Shown here piece by piece: positions 1-11,630 of a DNA stretch of 64,000 bases. The position numbers and the translations under genes are program-made. The DNA lies in contig NC_064844.1 in NCBI RefSeq assembly GCF_024166365.1, positions 434,001 to 498,000 of the forward strand, given 5' to 3'. Source of the DNA: Elephas maximus indicus. Lineage: Eukaryota; Chordata; Mammalia; Proboscidea; Elephantidae. The notes under the pieces were generated by a model, which ran no database searches, had not been told where the DNA came from, and saw only the letters and a program-made list of their open reading frames with translations. Position 1 is the first letter of the stretch; each line of letters opens with the position of its first letter.

Positions 1-512
1 GGATGGTGCCCAGCTACCATTACTGAATGCTTTGAAGAAAGATTCTACAGAAGAATCCTGATCAAAAAGGGGAAAATGCAGAACTGAATTTCAAATTCTC
101 AATGGAATCTAGACTTTCTGGAACCACTGGGGCTGGATGAACCCACGAAACTACTGCCCTGAGATAATCTTTAAACCCTAAACCTTCAATCAAAAATATC
201 CCCTAAAGTCTTCTTTAAACCAAACAATTTAATTAGTAAAGAATGTCTGCCCTAAGCATTGTGCTCTTTTAAGAAGGATATATATGGGAGCAAATTGACA
301 ACAGCAACTCAAACGAGTAGGTTGGAAACTTAGGGGGCAGTAAGTTTATCTTAATGAAGGAGGAAAAGGAGAGTGAGAATGCTTACACAACTTGAAGAAT
401 GTACTCAATGTCCCTGAAACATATATATATACATAGAAATTGTTGAGCCGGTGTATGTTTTGCTGTGTATATTTTCAACAACAGAAAAAAAAATAAAAAA
501 TTCAATAACTAG
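1..512 (+). mobile_element. L1-type 3' UTR fragment (+), cut by the window edge
   Basis: It is non-coding and ends ATAGAAATTGTTGAGCCGGT GTATGTTTTGCTGTG with an A-rich tail. The same family occurs at 10,317 and 39,333. Confidence 0.65.
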
Positions 513-2283
513 GCCAAAAAAAAGTGCTTGGAGATCCTTTGAAAGAGCTCCCAGGAAGTGCTAGGATTCCTTCCACACAGAGGTATCCCCCATGGAAGCA
601 CCTCTCACCTGAGCCTCACTTTCCTGAATCTCCCCATAAAGGAGTGAAGATACTGGAGGCTTGGGAAAGGAGAGACCTGGTACAACCAAAGTGAATTCCA
701 GAGCAGGTAGACAGAGTGCCCATTATCTCTCCCTGCCTCACTCCTGTTGGATCTTGCCTTGAGGTCCCAGGCCTGCCCCAGGCCCTTCCTTCCTGCCTGT
801 ATCCTGTCGACAACATACAGTACCCACCCCGGAAACAGGTGAGAGGGTGAGGCAAAGGGAGGTGAGATATCCCACCATACCCCGTTCTCCATCCCAGTGG
901 TGGACACAAGAATCCTGCTCTCCAGCATTTACTTTCTCAGGCCTAAGTGTATGTATGTAGGCGCTGTGTTTTCAGGCCAATGCACTCAAACTGTAGTTTG
1001 CAGATCCATGCTGGTCCCTGAACTGTTTCTGACTAGTCCACAAAAAGGTAAGCACAGAAATACAGGGTAAGCATCTATAACCTTCTATAGCACTTGACGT
1101 TTTCAGGATAACTGAACATGTGATTGTTTTTCTAGTAATTCGTTTTAATTGTATTTTATAAAAACATCAGCCCATGACGTACTGGGGAAAAACAAACTGC
1201 TCCTTTACTACAGATAGTCTGACAGTCACTGTCTTAAGGGATCTGAGTGTCTGTGTGAGCATGTGTGTGCGTGCAGAAGTAATGCGGTGGACGGCTGAGG
1301 GGTGGGGGCTGTGCACACCAGGATGATAGCCTGATGCAGAAGAAGGAGCAATGGATTTGGGGTCAGACACCTAACTCTGCCGCTTACTAGGTGTTTAACA
1401 GTGTGCAACTCATCTTTCTTGTGTGAACCTATTTTCTTTTCTGTTAAACGGCATAGTACCCATCTTTGGATACTGCTGCGAAGATTGCAGATGGCTTTAG
1501 GTAAGGTGAGCTATAAACGGTAGCTACTCCCCCTAGAACATAAGCTTCTTGAGACCAGGAAATGTGTCTTACTCATCTTTGTATTGGTGCCTGGCACTCA
1601 GTAACTATCAGCTGAATGAATGAACATAGACCTGGGCAGGAGGGATGCTATGCTTCTTGGCTCAGGGCTATGAGGGAAAGGATGACTGGAGGCTGGAGAT
1701 GAGTGCCTCCTGTACTTTATATTTCCAAGGGAGGGGTATGTGTGCTTCCTCCACTTGGCACCACTTATATGCATTCTGGTTGCAGGGACTGGTCTGGTTG
1801 GGGGCTCTCTCCTCTCTCCCCCACCCTTTACCTTTCCCCATTTTTTTCCTCTTCTCATTGTCTCTTTCCCCTTCACTGATCCTATGAGATAATGCTGTTT
1901 CCCTTACTTTATATCCTATCTCAGTAATTTCTGCTCAGTCCTTGACTACCTGTATTATTATTTACTGCCATATTTTCTTTTGTATTTGCTTACTTTCAAA
2001 TAACTTCATTTTAAGTGACAGTAGTTGTGAAAACATGGATCTGACAAGTTATATTTTCCCTAATACTTCTTATAATAAATTCATAACAAAAAAAAGTGGT
2101 TTCTGTTTGCAAGTCCACTAATCACGCCAACTTTCAAATCTTAATATTCCGAATACCTGAAAGAACAGCTTTGTACCTGCCTTAGCAAAATCTCTTGAGG
2201 TGGATATCTTGAAAGTAATTTTCTGCCTTCCACATTACCCAAGTCTAATTACAGAGCATTACATTAGGATCATATTAAATTAC
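513..2283. other. COMMD1 intron 1: no gene; one MIR and an L2/MIR-like tail
   Basis: A MIR-like core (CTGCCGCTTACTAGGTG) lies at about 1,345-1,520 (+), followed by an L2-like 3' end (GGTGCCTGGCACTCAGTAAC) up to about 1,625. The rest has no recognisable feature. Confidence 0.6.
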
Positions 2284-2800
2284 TGTCTTAGTTATCTAGT
2301 GCTGCTACAACAGAAATACCACAAGTGGATGGCTTTAACAAAGAGAAATTTATTCTTTCACACTTGAGGAGGCTAGAACTCAAAATTCAGGGTACCAGAT
2401 CCAGGGGAGGGCTTTCTCTGTTGACTCTGGGGGAAGGTGCTTGTCATCGATCTTCCCCGGGTCTAAGAGTTTCTTAGTGCAGGGACTCCAGGTCCAAAGG
2501 ACATGCTCTGCTTCCAGCTCTTCTTTCTTGGTGGTAAGAAGGTAATGCAAGCCACATCTCAGGAAAACTCCCCTTATATCGGATCAGGGCTATGACCTGA
2601 GTAAGGGTATTTCATCCCACCCTAATCCTCTTTAACATAACCTAATCTTACATCATTAACCAAGGGCCAGGATGAGGATTTACAACACACAGGAAAATTA
2701 CAGCAGATCACAAAATGGAGGACAATCACACAATACTGGGAATCAAGGCTTAGCCAAGTTGACACATTTGGCGGGGGGGGGAACGATTCAATCCATGACA
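2284..2800 (+). mobile_element. Solo LTR, MaLR/MLT1-like family, with 5-bp target-site duplication
   Basis: It starts TGTCTTAGTTATCTAGTGCT and ends AATCCATGACA. ATTAC flanks both ends (2,279-2,283 and 2,801-2,805). No internal retroviral genes are adjacent, so it is a solo LTR. Five more copies or relatives lie in the window. Confidence 0.85.
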
Positions 2801-2805
2801 ATTAC

Positions 2806-3845
2806 ACTGCCATTCAAAAAAAAGATCTACAATTTTACTCACTCTGGAAAAATTTACACGCTGACCCAGAAACCATGCATACAAAGTCAACAGTGATTCT
2901 CTGAACTTGATTCTTAATCATTTTTCTCCAAGCAGATGTTTATCCCCATCTTATCTTCCTCTGAGATAGGCAATATGCAATCCTTGGCCAGATGTTCATA
3001 ATAACAATTAACAGTGTCTCCGGAATTGCTCCACATTTGTTTATTCTAATCAAATTCCAAGATGCACAAAACTGCAAGAGGAGAAAAAAAACTAAACCTC
3101 ACAAAGTGTAAGAAGTCTCTAGAAGCAACTGCAAAGTAAAAAAATGCATGTTTTCCCCTTCCTCCTTCATTTTTAGACTATCTCTGCAGTAATGCTGACA
3201 ACCAATAATGCCCTTTTTGTGGGAAAGGGCACTTGCTCAGTGTAGCATTCAACTCAAGTGTATAAGTGAACATTTATGTTTAAAACCAAAAAAATTACTG
3301 TTTAACAATGAGTTGCTTAGAGGTGGTCTCTCATTATAAGCAGAGCCCACTATCACCTGAAGTTCACAGGTCTGCAACAGGAGAAGAAGCCCTGAGGCTG
3401 TGGAATTTTAAATTACTTAATTATGGAGAAAAATGAGAATGAGAGAAAAGACAAGTGCTGTACTAGCCATGCTAGTTAAGAAGACTCCTGAAGAACCACT
3501 GGAGAAGCTGTAACATATATGCTGAGGGAGAAGAACCTATAAATTTATTGACTGATATATGACTCAGTTACAAAGGGGTTTAAAAAAATAGAAGTCAGAG
3601 CACAGGTTCCTACTCATAACCTATTTGTAAGGGCAAAATAGAGCCAAGTGAAACAATACAAAATCTCGTAAAATCAACTGGTCTGTGAGTAAACAAAAAA
3701 TAGTCCTTTACGCAGTAGAGGAGACGTAATGAAAAAACACAGGCTAAATTTTAAGAATAAAAAATAGGTAAAGGCTGGACACTTCCAAATGCTCACCAAC
3801 AGCAGAACGGGCACACTGTGGTGTATCCGTACACTGGTGTGACTA
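2806..3845. other. COMMD1 intron 1: nothing recognised
   Basis: AT-rich, with no long frame, no clear repeat and no structural RNA that I can support. Confidence 0.6.
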
Positions 3846-4157
3846 CAGGGGTTGCAAATGTTTTCTGTAAAGGCTTTGTCAGTCATCTGGTCTCTGTGGC
3901 ATTACTCCATCCTGCCCTTGTAGAGTGAAGACAACTGTACACGACACGTAGACAAATAAGCGTAGCTGTGCTCCAATAAGCTGTATTGCAGACACTGAAA
4001 TGTGAATACCATATGACTTTCATTTGTCATAAATATTATTCTTTTGCCCCCCTCCCCCGCAACCATTTAAAAATATAAAAACCACTCTTAGTTCGGTGTT
4101 GTACAAAAATAGGCAGGGGGCCAGATTTAGCCCAGGGGCTATAGTTTGCAGGCCCCT
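3846..4157 (+). mobile_element. Non-autonomous hAT-Charlie-type DNA transposon
   Basis: It has terminal motifs CAGGGGTTGCAAA and TTTGCAGGCCCCT, the internal TTTTCTGTAAAGG and a GGGGGCCAGATTTAGCCCA segment. A related copy lies at 16,998-17,222. Confidence 0.75.
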
Positions 4158-4479
4158 ATCCTACAGCACAGAGAATGAATGATCTTAACTATGTGCAAAA
4201 ATGCTGAACCTCACAAATATAATATTGAGCAAAAGAAGTCTGAGACAAATGTGCACTTACTATAATATTTCATTCACATAAAGTTCACAAACAGGAAAAA
4301 CTAGGCTATACCACCAGAGGTTAAGAAAGCAGTTCCCGTGGGGTGGGGACCTAGTGATTGGAAGACCTAGTAGCAATGGGGTGCTGGTAGTGTTCTGTTT
4401 CTTAATGGATTCTGGGTAAATGGGTATGTTCAGAGGTGAAAATGCATTAAGCTGTCCATGTGTGGCTTGTGCACTTTTC

Positions 4480-5420
4480 TGTCCACACGCTTGGGAAATG
4501 GAGAACTTATTCTACCCAAAGAGAGGTCTGGCCTTTGACTTCAGTTCTTGGGTGGTGACCTCCTAACCCTCGGACTGGAGTACCTTCATTATTCATGCTG
4601 GGCCCCTTGTAGAATACCTGATAGTTTAGAACACCTGACTCAGGATGGGGGCTAGCCACACCAGAAAGACCAACCATGGGATCAGACGTTTGGAGCGTTG
4701 AACCACATGATATCAGAACAACCTCTGGGGAGGAGAGAGAGGTTGGAAATTTGAGATCAATCACATGGTCAGTGACTCAATGAATACATAATGAAGTCTC
4801 AGTAAAAACTCTGAACGCCAAGGCTCCAGTGAGTTTCCCTGACTGACAATATTCTGCAGACTATCACACGTCAATGTGCCACGAGGGTGATGTGACCCTG
4901 GAAACAACAGGAGCTGCATGTTTGGGACCCTCCCAGACCTCACCGTATGCATCTCTCCCTTTGGCAGGTTCTAATTTGAAACGCTTTGCCATAAGAAGGA
5001 AACTGGTGGCACAGTGGTTAAGTGCTACGGCTGCTAACCAAAAGGTCAGTAGTTCGAATCCACCAGCCACTCCTTGGAAACTCTATAGGGCAGTTCTGAC
5101 CTATAGGGTCGCTATGAGTCAGAATCAACTTGATGGCAACAGGTTTGGTTTATTTATTTATTTATTTTGGCATAACAAAACTGTAAATCATAACTATAGC
5201 GCTTTCCTGAGTTCTGTGAGTCATTCTAACAAATTATCAAGCCTAAGGAGGTAGTGGCGATTCCTGAATTTGTATCCAGCTGGTCAGAAAAGTTAGGTTG
5301 GCCTGGGGACCCCTGAGCTTGTGACTGGTGTCTGAAGTGAGAGTGGTCTTGTGGAGGACTGTGCCCTTAACCTGTGAAGTTTGGCCTAACTCTGAGTGTT
5401 GGTGTCAGAACTCACTGCAG
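4480..5420 (-). mobile_element. Possible ancient LTR-like element, split by a SINE
   Basis: GTTCTGTGAGTCATTCTAAC, TGGCCTGGGGACCCCTGAGC and TTAACCTGTGAAGTTTGGCC look like an old mammalian LTR remnant. Family and strand are uncertain. Confidence 0.35.
4996..5168 (+). mobile_element. AfroSINE (+)
   Basis: The head TGGTGGCACAGTGGTTAAGT, B box AGTTCGAATCCACCAG and tail GAATCAACTTGATGGCAACA are all present, followed by a (TTTA)n tail. Confidence 0.9.
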
Positions 5421-7440
5421 TGCTATATCTAAAACCAAAAAGTTTTAAAAAATTAAATATAAGTATCCTTTCTAAAGAACTACCTGAAAAGCCAGAAGAG
5501 ATACACTGACTCCAAAGATAGAGAATCTAAAGAAAAGTAAATTAGAGGTATGAAATATTTGTGGGAGTAGGAACCATTGGTGTGTGATTCTCAATAAAGT
5601 TGCTTTATACGTCTATAGGAAGGGATTTACTATATCAAGCAAAACTGGATCATAAAAAAATAATGAGATTCTGTTCTAAACATCAAATCAATATAAAATT
5701 AATACATTAACATTTATCACCTCGATTGTGAATAAAATCTAGTGGTTTTCTTATAAGAAAGTCAAAGATACTAGTGACATAAGAGTTATTATCCCAGGTA
5801 AATTCCTGTCATTGATATTAAAAAAAATGATTAGAAGAAAAAGGAGTGAAGTACATAAAAAATGAATAGATTTTCTGCTTTCATTCCTTTACACGCATAT
5901 TCTTGTTTACTGTCAGGATATCCTAACCCTTGAAGGTCACCTCCAGGAGGCAGGGAAGCTGTCTGTATGGTTCACTAATGCTTCCAGTGCCAGGCTCGGG
6001 GCCCAGCATTTGACTGAATGAACACATTTTTGAAGAAATGATTTATTTCTTAAGAATGTAGCATACACTTAGGATAAATGTAATACAAATCTAAGGATTT
6101 CACACATGGCAGAAACCTGTTCAGAAGTAGATCTGCTGGAAACAGCAAAGAGAGGTGCACCTCTACCAGATGTCACAACAGGGAACAAGGTCCACAATAC
6201 CTCTCAGAGATGATCCCAGAGCGGCACACATAGACATTAAAAGCTAACCCTATAGATATAAAGCACACGAGGGGCGAGTTTTAATTCAAACAGATGCCAT
6301 AACAAAATTTCTATAATTTAGCGTAATGTGGTTTAAAACAAAAGCAATTAGTTGAAACACATATTTTCACTAAAGCGGAACCCTAGTGGATGTTGAAATT
6401 TATTAAAATTATATTCTAAATTAAGACAAAGTCAAAAATTATGGGTGTTTTATTAAGACAAAAATCTTGATTTTTCATATTCCTCTAGTTTAAAATGAAG
6501 ACATATTCCACCAGACCTTATCACTTATATCTTCTTATAGCATTTATCATACATCGGACCTTTAAGACAGGCGCTGTGACATTCATTTCTATGTACAGTG
6601 TAGAGTTTATAGCACAATAGGAGCTCAGTAAATATTTATTAAGTGAACCAAAGATCATAGTGACTCTAGGAACTGGCTCAGAAGCATACAAAAAAACAAA
6701 CAAAATTAGAAATGTTCTTTAAAATCTCCTTACTCAGGAACTCCTTCAAGCCAAGTTAAGTTTCCAGGCTCAGAATATTTGCTTTAATAAAAAGGAGCAC
6801 CAAAAAATAAAACTTCAATTATTATGGGTTTTCCCCTAAAGAAATAAAGTAAAATAAAACTTAAAGAATATTTCACTACAGTTCATGTCAGCATATTAAA
6901 AGACTCTGCAAACCCCAACTGGGTAATAACGTGCAATTGCTAACTTATCATGTGATGACCAGTGACACAAAGCAGTAATATCCTATCAAAGAGTGGACTG
7001 CCAATCCTGCAGAGAACAAAGAATGCAGTTCATAAGTTACCACCTAAACTCTCAAAATGATCAATGAAACTGGAATTTCTGTAACTAGAGAACTATACCA
7101 AAACGAATGTAAATATGTTCATAGAACTTTAAATTTTCCAGAAAATAGTACGCCTAAATTCAAAATATCACTCCAAATATTTAGATTTCTTTTTGGATAA
7201 GAAACCCTTATTGCTGAGAAGCCAAGAGTTAAGTGTCTTCTGAACTAGAACATTCGAGAGGGAACATTTTAAACATGTTTCCAGAGTATTTTATCATTAC
7301 ATTGGTAAGCCAGTACTCTACTGCCACCTAAAGTAGAAAAACAGAATTACTGTTTATAATTAAGAGACAAATGAAACCTGTAAGTTTAATTGAGTAAGTG
7401 AAATGTCACCGCTTTTTTCTGTTCAGATCTCCTAACCTGA
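5420..7440. other. COMMD1 intron 1: no gene
   Basis: AT-rich single-copy sequence. A short L2-like piece (CCAGTGCCAGGCTCGGGGCC) lies near 5,985. Nothing else is supportable. Confidence 0.6.
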
Positions 7441-10316
7441 ACTCCTTCCACCACCTGTCTGTCAGCTTTTTGTAATGTGGTGGCTTCCATGCTGCTGTGA
7501 TTCCGGAAGGTATGCTGCCGGGATCTCAAACACCAGCAAGTTCGCCCATGGTGGACAGGTTTCAGCAGAGCTTCCAGGCTAGATGTACTAGGAAGAAGGA
7601 CCCAGCAATCTAAATCGGGGCGGGGGGGGGGAATAGCCAAAGAAAACCTTATAAATAAAAACAGAACACTGTCCAGTATAAGGCTGGAAAATGAGTTCCT
7701 CCAGGTGGAAAATAAAAAAATCAAACCCGCTCTGTTGAGTAAATTCCAACTCATAGCAAACCTATAGGACAGAGTAGAACTACCCCATAGGGTTTCCAAG
7801 GTGTGCCTGGGGGATTCAAACTGCCAACCATTTGGTTAGCAGCCGTAGCTCTTCACTACTGTGCCACCAGGGTTTCCAGAAGGCACTCAAAATACAACTG
7901 GGGAAGAGCTGCCTCCTCAAAGTAGAGTCAACCTTAGTGATGTGAATGGAGTAAAGCTTTCAGGACCTTCGTTTGCTGGTGTGACACAACCCACACAGTT
8001 GCAAACATCCATTGGTAATCGTAACATGAAATGTACAAAGTATGAGACAAGGAAAATTGGAAGTCATCAAAAATGAAATGGAAAAATGGTTACAATGGCA
8101 CGTCTTAATACATATATATCTCACCACAATAATTAAAAAAAAAAAATCAATAGACCTTTTAAAAAAATGAAATGAAACACTTGAAGATCGATATTCCAGG
8201 CATTAGTGAGCAGACATGGACTGGTATTGGTCATTTTGAATCAGACATAGTCTGCCATGCTGGGAATGACAAATTGAAGAGGAACGGTGTTGCCTTTGAA
8301 GATCTACCCTGAAGTACAACGCTCTCAGTGATAGAATATCCACACGCCTACAAGGAAGGCCAGTTAATATCACTGTTAGTCAAATTTAAGCACCAACCAC
8401 TAATGCCAAAGATAAATTGAAGATTTTTATAAGCTGCTACGGTGAGAAATTGATCAAACATGAAATTACAATGCACTGATAATCACTGGTGATTGGAATC
8501 TGAAAGTTGGAAACAAAGAAAGAGGATCAGTAGTTGGAAAATACAGCCTTTGTGATAGGAATGCCACAGACTGCATGATACACTTCTGCAAGACCAGTGA
8601 TTTATTCATCAGAAGTAACTTTTTTCAACAACATGAAGGACAGCTATACATATGGACCTTGCCAGATGGAATATGCAGGAATCAAATCAACTACATCTGT
8701 GGAAAGAAACGATGGAGAAACTCAGTATCATCAGTCAGGACATGGCCAGGAGCTGACTGCAGAACAAACCATACACTGCTCATAGGCAACTTCAAGTTGA
8801 AGCTGAAGAAAATCAAAGCAGGTTCACAAGAGCCAAACTACAACCTTAAACACATCCCACCTGAATTTACAGACCATCTCAAGGACAGATCTGATGCACC
8901 GAACAGTGACAATCCAAGACAAGTGACCCAAGGATATCGTACACGAAGAAAGTAAAAGATCATTTAAAAAACAGGAAAGAAGGAAACGCCCAAAATGGAT
9001 GTCAGGACAAACTCTGAAACTTGCTCGAGTGCACAGTAGCTAAAGCGAATGGAAGAAACGATGAAGCAAAAGATCTGAACAGGGGAATTCAAATGGTGGC
9101 TCGAGAAGACAGGTAAATACTATACTGAAATGTGCAAAGACCTGGAGTTAAAAAAGCAAAAGGGTCCTCAAGGTGAAAGAACTGAAGAAAAAATTCACAC
9201 CTTGAGTTGTAATACTTTAAGATCCTGTGGGCAAAATGCTGAATGACACAGGTAGCCTCAAAAGACGACAGAAGGAATGCACGAGGTCACTGTATCAAAA
9301 AGAATACAGAGGGGCACTGTACCAAAATGGTCAGTGTTCAACCATTTCAGGAGGCAGCAAGATCAGGAACTGACGGTACTGAAGGAAGAAGGCCAAGCTG
9401 CACCCAAGGCACCGGTGAAAAACAAGGCTCCAGGAACTGGCGGAATACTAACTGAGATGCTTCAACAAGCAGATGCAGCGCTGGAAGCGCTCACTCGTCT
9501 ATGCCAAGAAATTTGGAAGACAGCTACCCGGTCAACTGACTGGAGGAGATCCATATTCATGGCCAGCCCAAAGAAAGGGATCAAATGGAATGTGGAAATT
9601 ATTGAACAACAGCATTAATACCACATGCAAAATTCTGCCAAAGATAATTAAAAAATGGCTGCAGCCGTACATCGACAAGGAGCTGTCAGAAATTCAAGCC
9701 AGATTCAGAAGAGGACACAGAATCAGGGATATCATTGCTGATGTCTGATGGATCTTGGCCGAAAGCAGAAAACGCCAAAAAGATGTTTACCTCTGTTTTG
9801 CTGACTATGCAAAGGCACTCAACTGTTCGGATCATAACAAGTTATGGGTAACATTGCGAAGAACGGGAATTCTACAACACTAAATTGTGCTCATGTGGCA
9901 CTTGTACCTAGGTCAAGCAGCAGTCATTTGGACAGAACATGGAGATACTGTTTGGTCTGAAGTCAGACACGGTATGTGTCAGAGTTGTATCCTTCCACCG
10001 TGCTTATTCAGTCTGTATGCTGTATAGTCCAAGAAGCCGGACTATATGAAGAACACGGCATCAGGACTGGAGGACAACTCATTAACAACCCGTGATATGC
10101 AGATGGCACCACCTTGCATGCTGAAAGTGAAGACGACTTAAAGCACTTGCTGATGAAGATCAAAGACCACAGCCTTCAGTAAAGAAAACATAAATCCTCA
10201 CAACTGAACCAGTAAACAAGAACATGATAAATGGCAAATAAATTGTAGTTGCCAAGTACTTCATTCTTCATGGATCAACAATCCATGCCCATGAAAACAG
10301 CAGTCAAGAAATCAAA
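7440..10316 (+). mobile_element. RTE/BovB-clade LINE, 5' part (5' UTR, endonuclease, reverse transcriptase), decayed
   Basis: Endonuclease remnants (QLYIWTLPDGICRNQINYIC, 8,641 on) and reverse transcriptase remnants (KELSEIQARFRRGHRIRDII, then YLCFADYAKALNCSDHNKLW) read on the plus strand in shifting frames with stops. The closest family I know is BovB/RTE. A minus-strand SINE interrupts it at 7,722-7,877 and an L1 3' end at 10,317-10,925. The element resumes after that, so original length was about 3.3 kb, near full length. Confidence 0.85.
7722..7877 (-). mobile_element. AfroSINE (-) nested in the RTE 5' UTR
   Basis: The reverse copy shows TTCCAACTCATAGCAAACCT, GGACAGAGTAGAACTACCCC and TTTGGTTAGCAGCC. 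RTE sequence resumes right after it (GAAGGCACTCAAAATACAAC). Confidence 0.85.
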
Positions 10317-10925
10317 CAATGTGAGCGAAAGAGAAAGAAGGAAACCAAAGTCTCAGAGAAGAGACTAGTCTACAGGGCTAACAACCTTCATGAGTCCCAG
10401 CCTCATCTACTCTGAGACCAGAAGAACTAGTTGGTGCCCAGCCATTCTGATCAGGGCCACAACAGATGAACCCTGATAGAAAGATTAAAAAAGGTAGAAC
10501 AGAACTCAAATTCTTAAAAAGTACAGACTTACTGGACCAGTTAAGACTAGAGAGAGGACTCCCTGAGACTATCGCCCTGAGATACTCTTTAAACCTTGAA
10601 CCTAAGCTATCCCCTTAAGTTGCCTCTGAACAAAATCACAGACTGGCACACAACATAAAGGACATTACCTGTGAGTATGGTACTCCATTAAAAAACCATC
10701 TATGTGAGGCAGGAGGTCAACGATTAATCTAAAGCAAAGATGAGAAGATAAGGGGGCAAGGAAAACTGGAGTTCTAGAAACAGAAAAAGCAGAACACAAT
10801 TAACGAGTTGACATATTGTGAAAAATGTAACTAATGTTAGTGAACAATTTGTATAGAAATTGTCAAATGGGAACCGAATTTGCTGTGCAAACTTTCACTG
10901 GAAAGAGAAAAAAAGTATTTTTAAA
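10317..10925 (+). mobile_element. L1 3' end inserted in the RTE, with 11-bp target-site duplication
   Basis: AAGAAATCAAA flanks it at 10,306-10,316 and 10,926-10,936. The inner sequence matches the family seen at 1-512 and 39,333-39,776 (GAAATTGT..., TGCTGTGCAAAC) and ends in an A-rich tail. Confidence 0.85.
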
Positions 10926-11475
10926 AAGAAATCAAATGACGTGTTGCATTGAGCAAATCTGCTGCAAAAGACCTTTTTAAAGTGCTTAAAAGCAAAGATA
11001 TCACTCTGATGACTAAGATATACCTGACTCAAGCCGTGTTATCTTCAATCACCTCACATGCAAAAGCTGGCAAATGAAAAAGGAAGACTGTGAGGAGAAC
11101 TGATGCATTCAAATTGGCTAAGAATACTGAATATACCATGGATTCCACTGCCAAAAGAGTGAACAAATCCGTCTTGGAGGAAGTGCAGTCAGAATGCTCC
11201 TTAGAAGGGAGGATGGTGAGACTGTCTCACTTACGTTGGACACGTTTTCAGAAGGGGCCAATTCCTGGAGAAGGACATCATGCTTGGTAAAGCTGAGGGT
11301 TATCGAAAAAGAGGGAGATCCTCATTGAGATGGAGTGACACAGCGGCCGAAACAACAGGCACAAACATACTAAGGATTGTGAGGATGACGAGGACCAGGC
11401 ACTGTTCTGTTCTGTTACATACAGGGCGGCTGAGTCAGAGCCAACTCGATGGTGCCGAACAACAAGTAACAATCT
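10926..11475 (+). mobile_element. RTE/BovB-clade LINE, 3' part of the same copy
   Basis: It continues the RTE after the nested L1. It contains the C-terminal coding remnant (ECSLEGRMVRLSHLRWTRFQ) and the 3' tail GCTGAGTCAGAGCCAACTCG ATGGTGCCGAACAACAA. That tail is like the one on the SINEs. Confidence 0.85.
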
Positions 11476-11630
11476 ACATTTTAAGACCACATAATTTGCA
11501 TCCATTTTACTCAAGTTGTTTTCTTATTACTTAATATTCGCTGTTCCACATGTGTATGGGTAACACTCACTTTTAACATCTCTCTGAAGTATAAGAAGGT
11601 GCTGTTTTAATATTACACCACCACCGTGGT

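Noticed and set aside
5001-5075. tRNA-like sequence with A and B boxes
   Set aside because: It is the head of an AfroSINE, followed by the diagnostic tail. No cloverleaf with matching arms is evident, and the same head recurs in many copies.
8575-9748. Plus-strand frames with polymerase-like peptide
   Set aside because: Remnants of the RTE endonuclease and reverse transcriptase with stops and frameshifts. Annotated as a mobile element, not a host gene.
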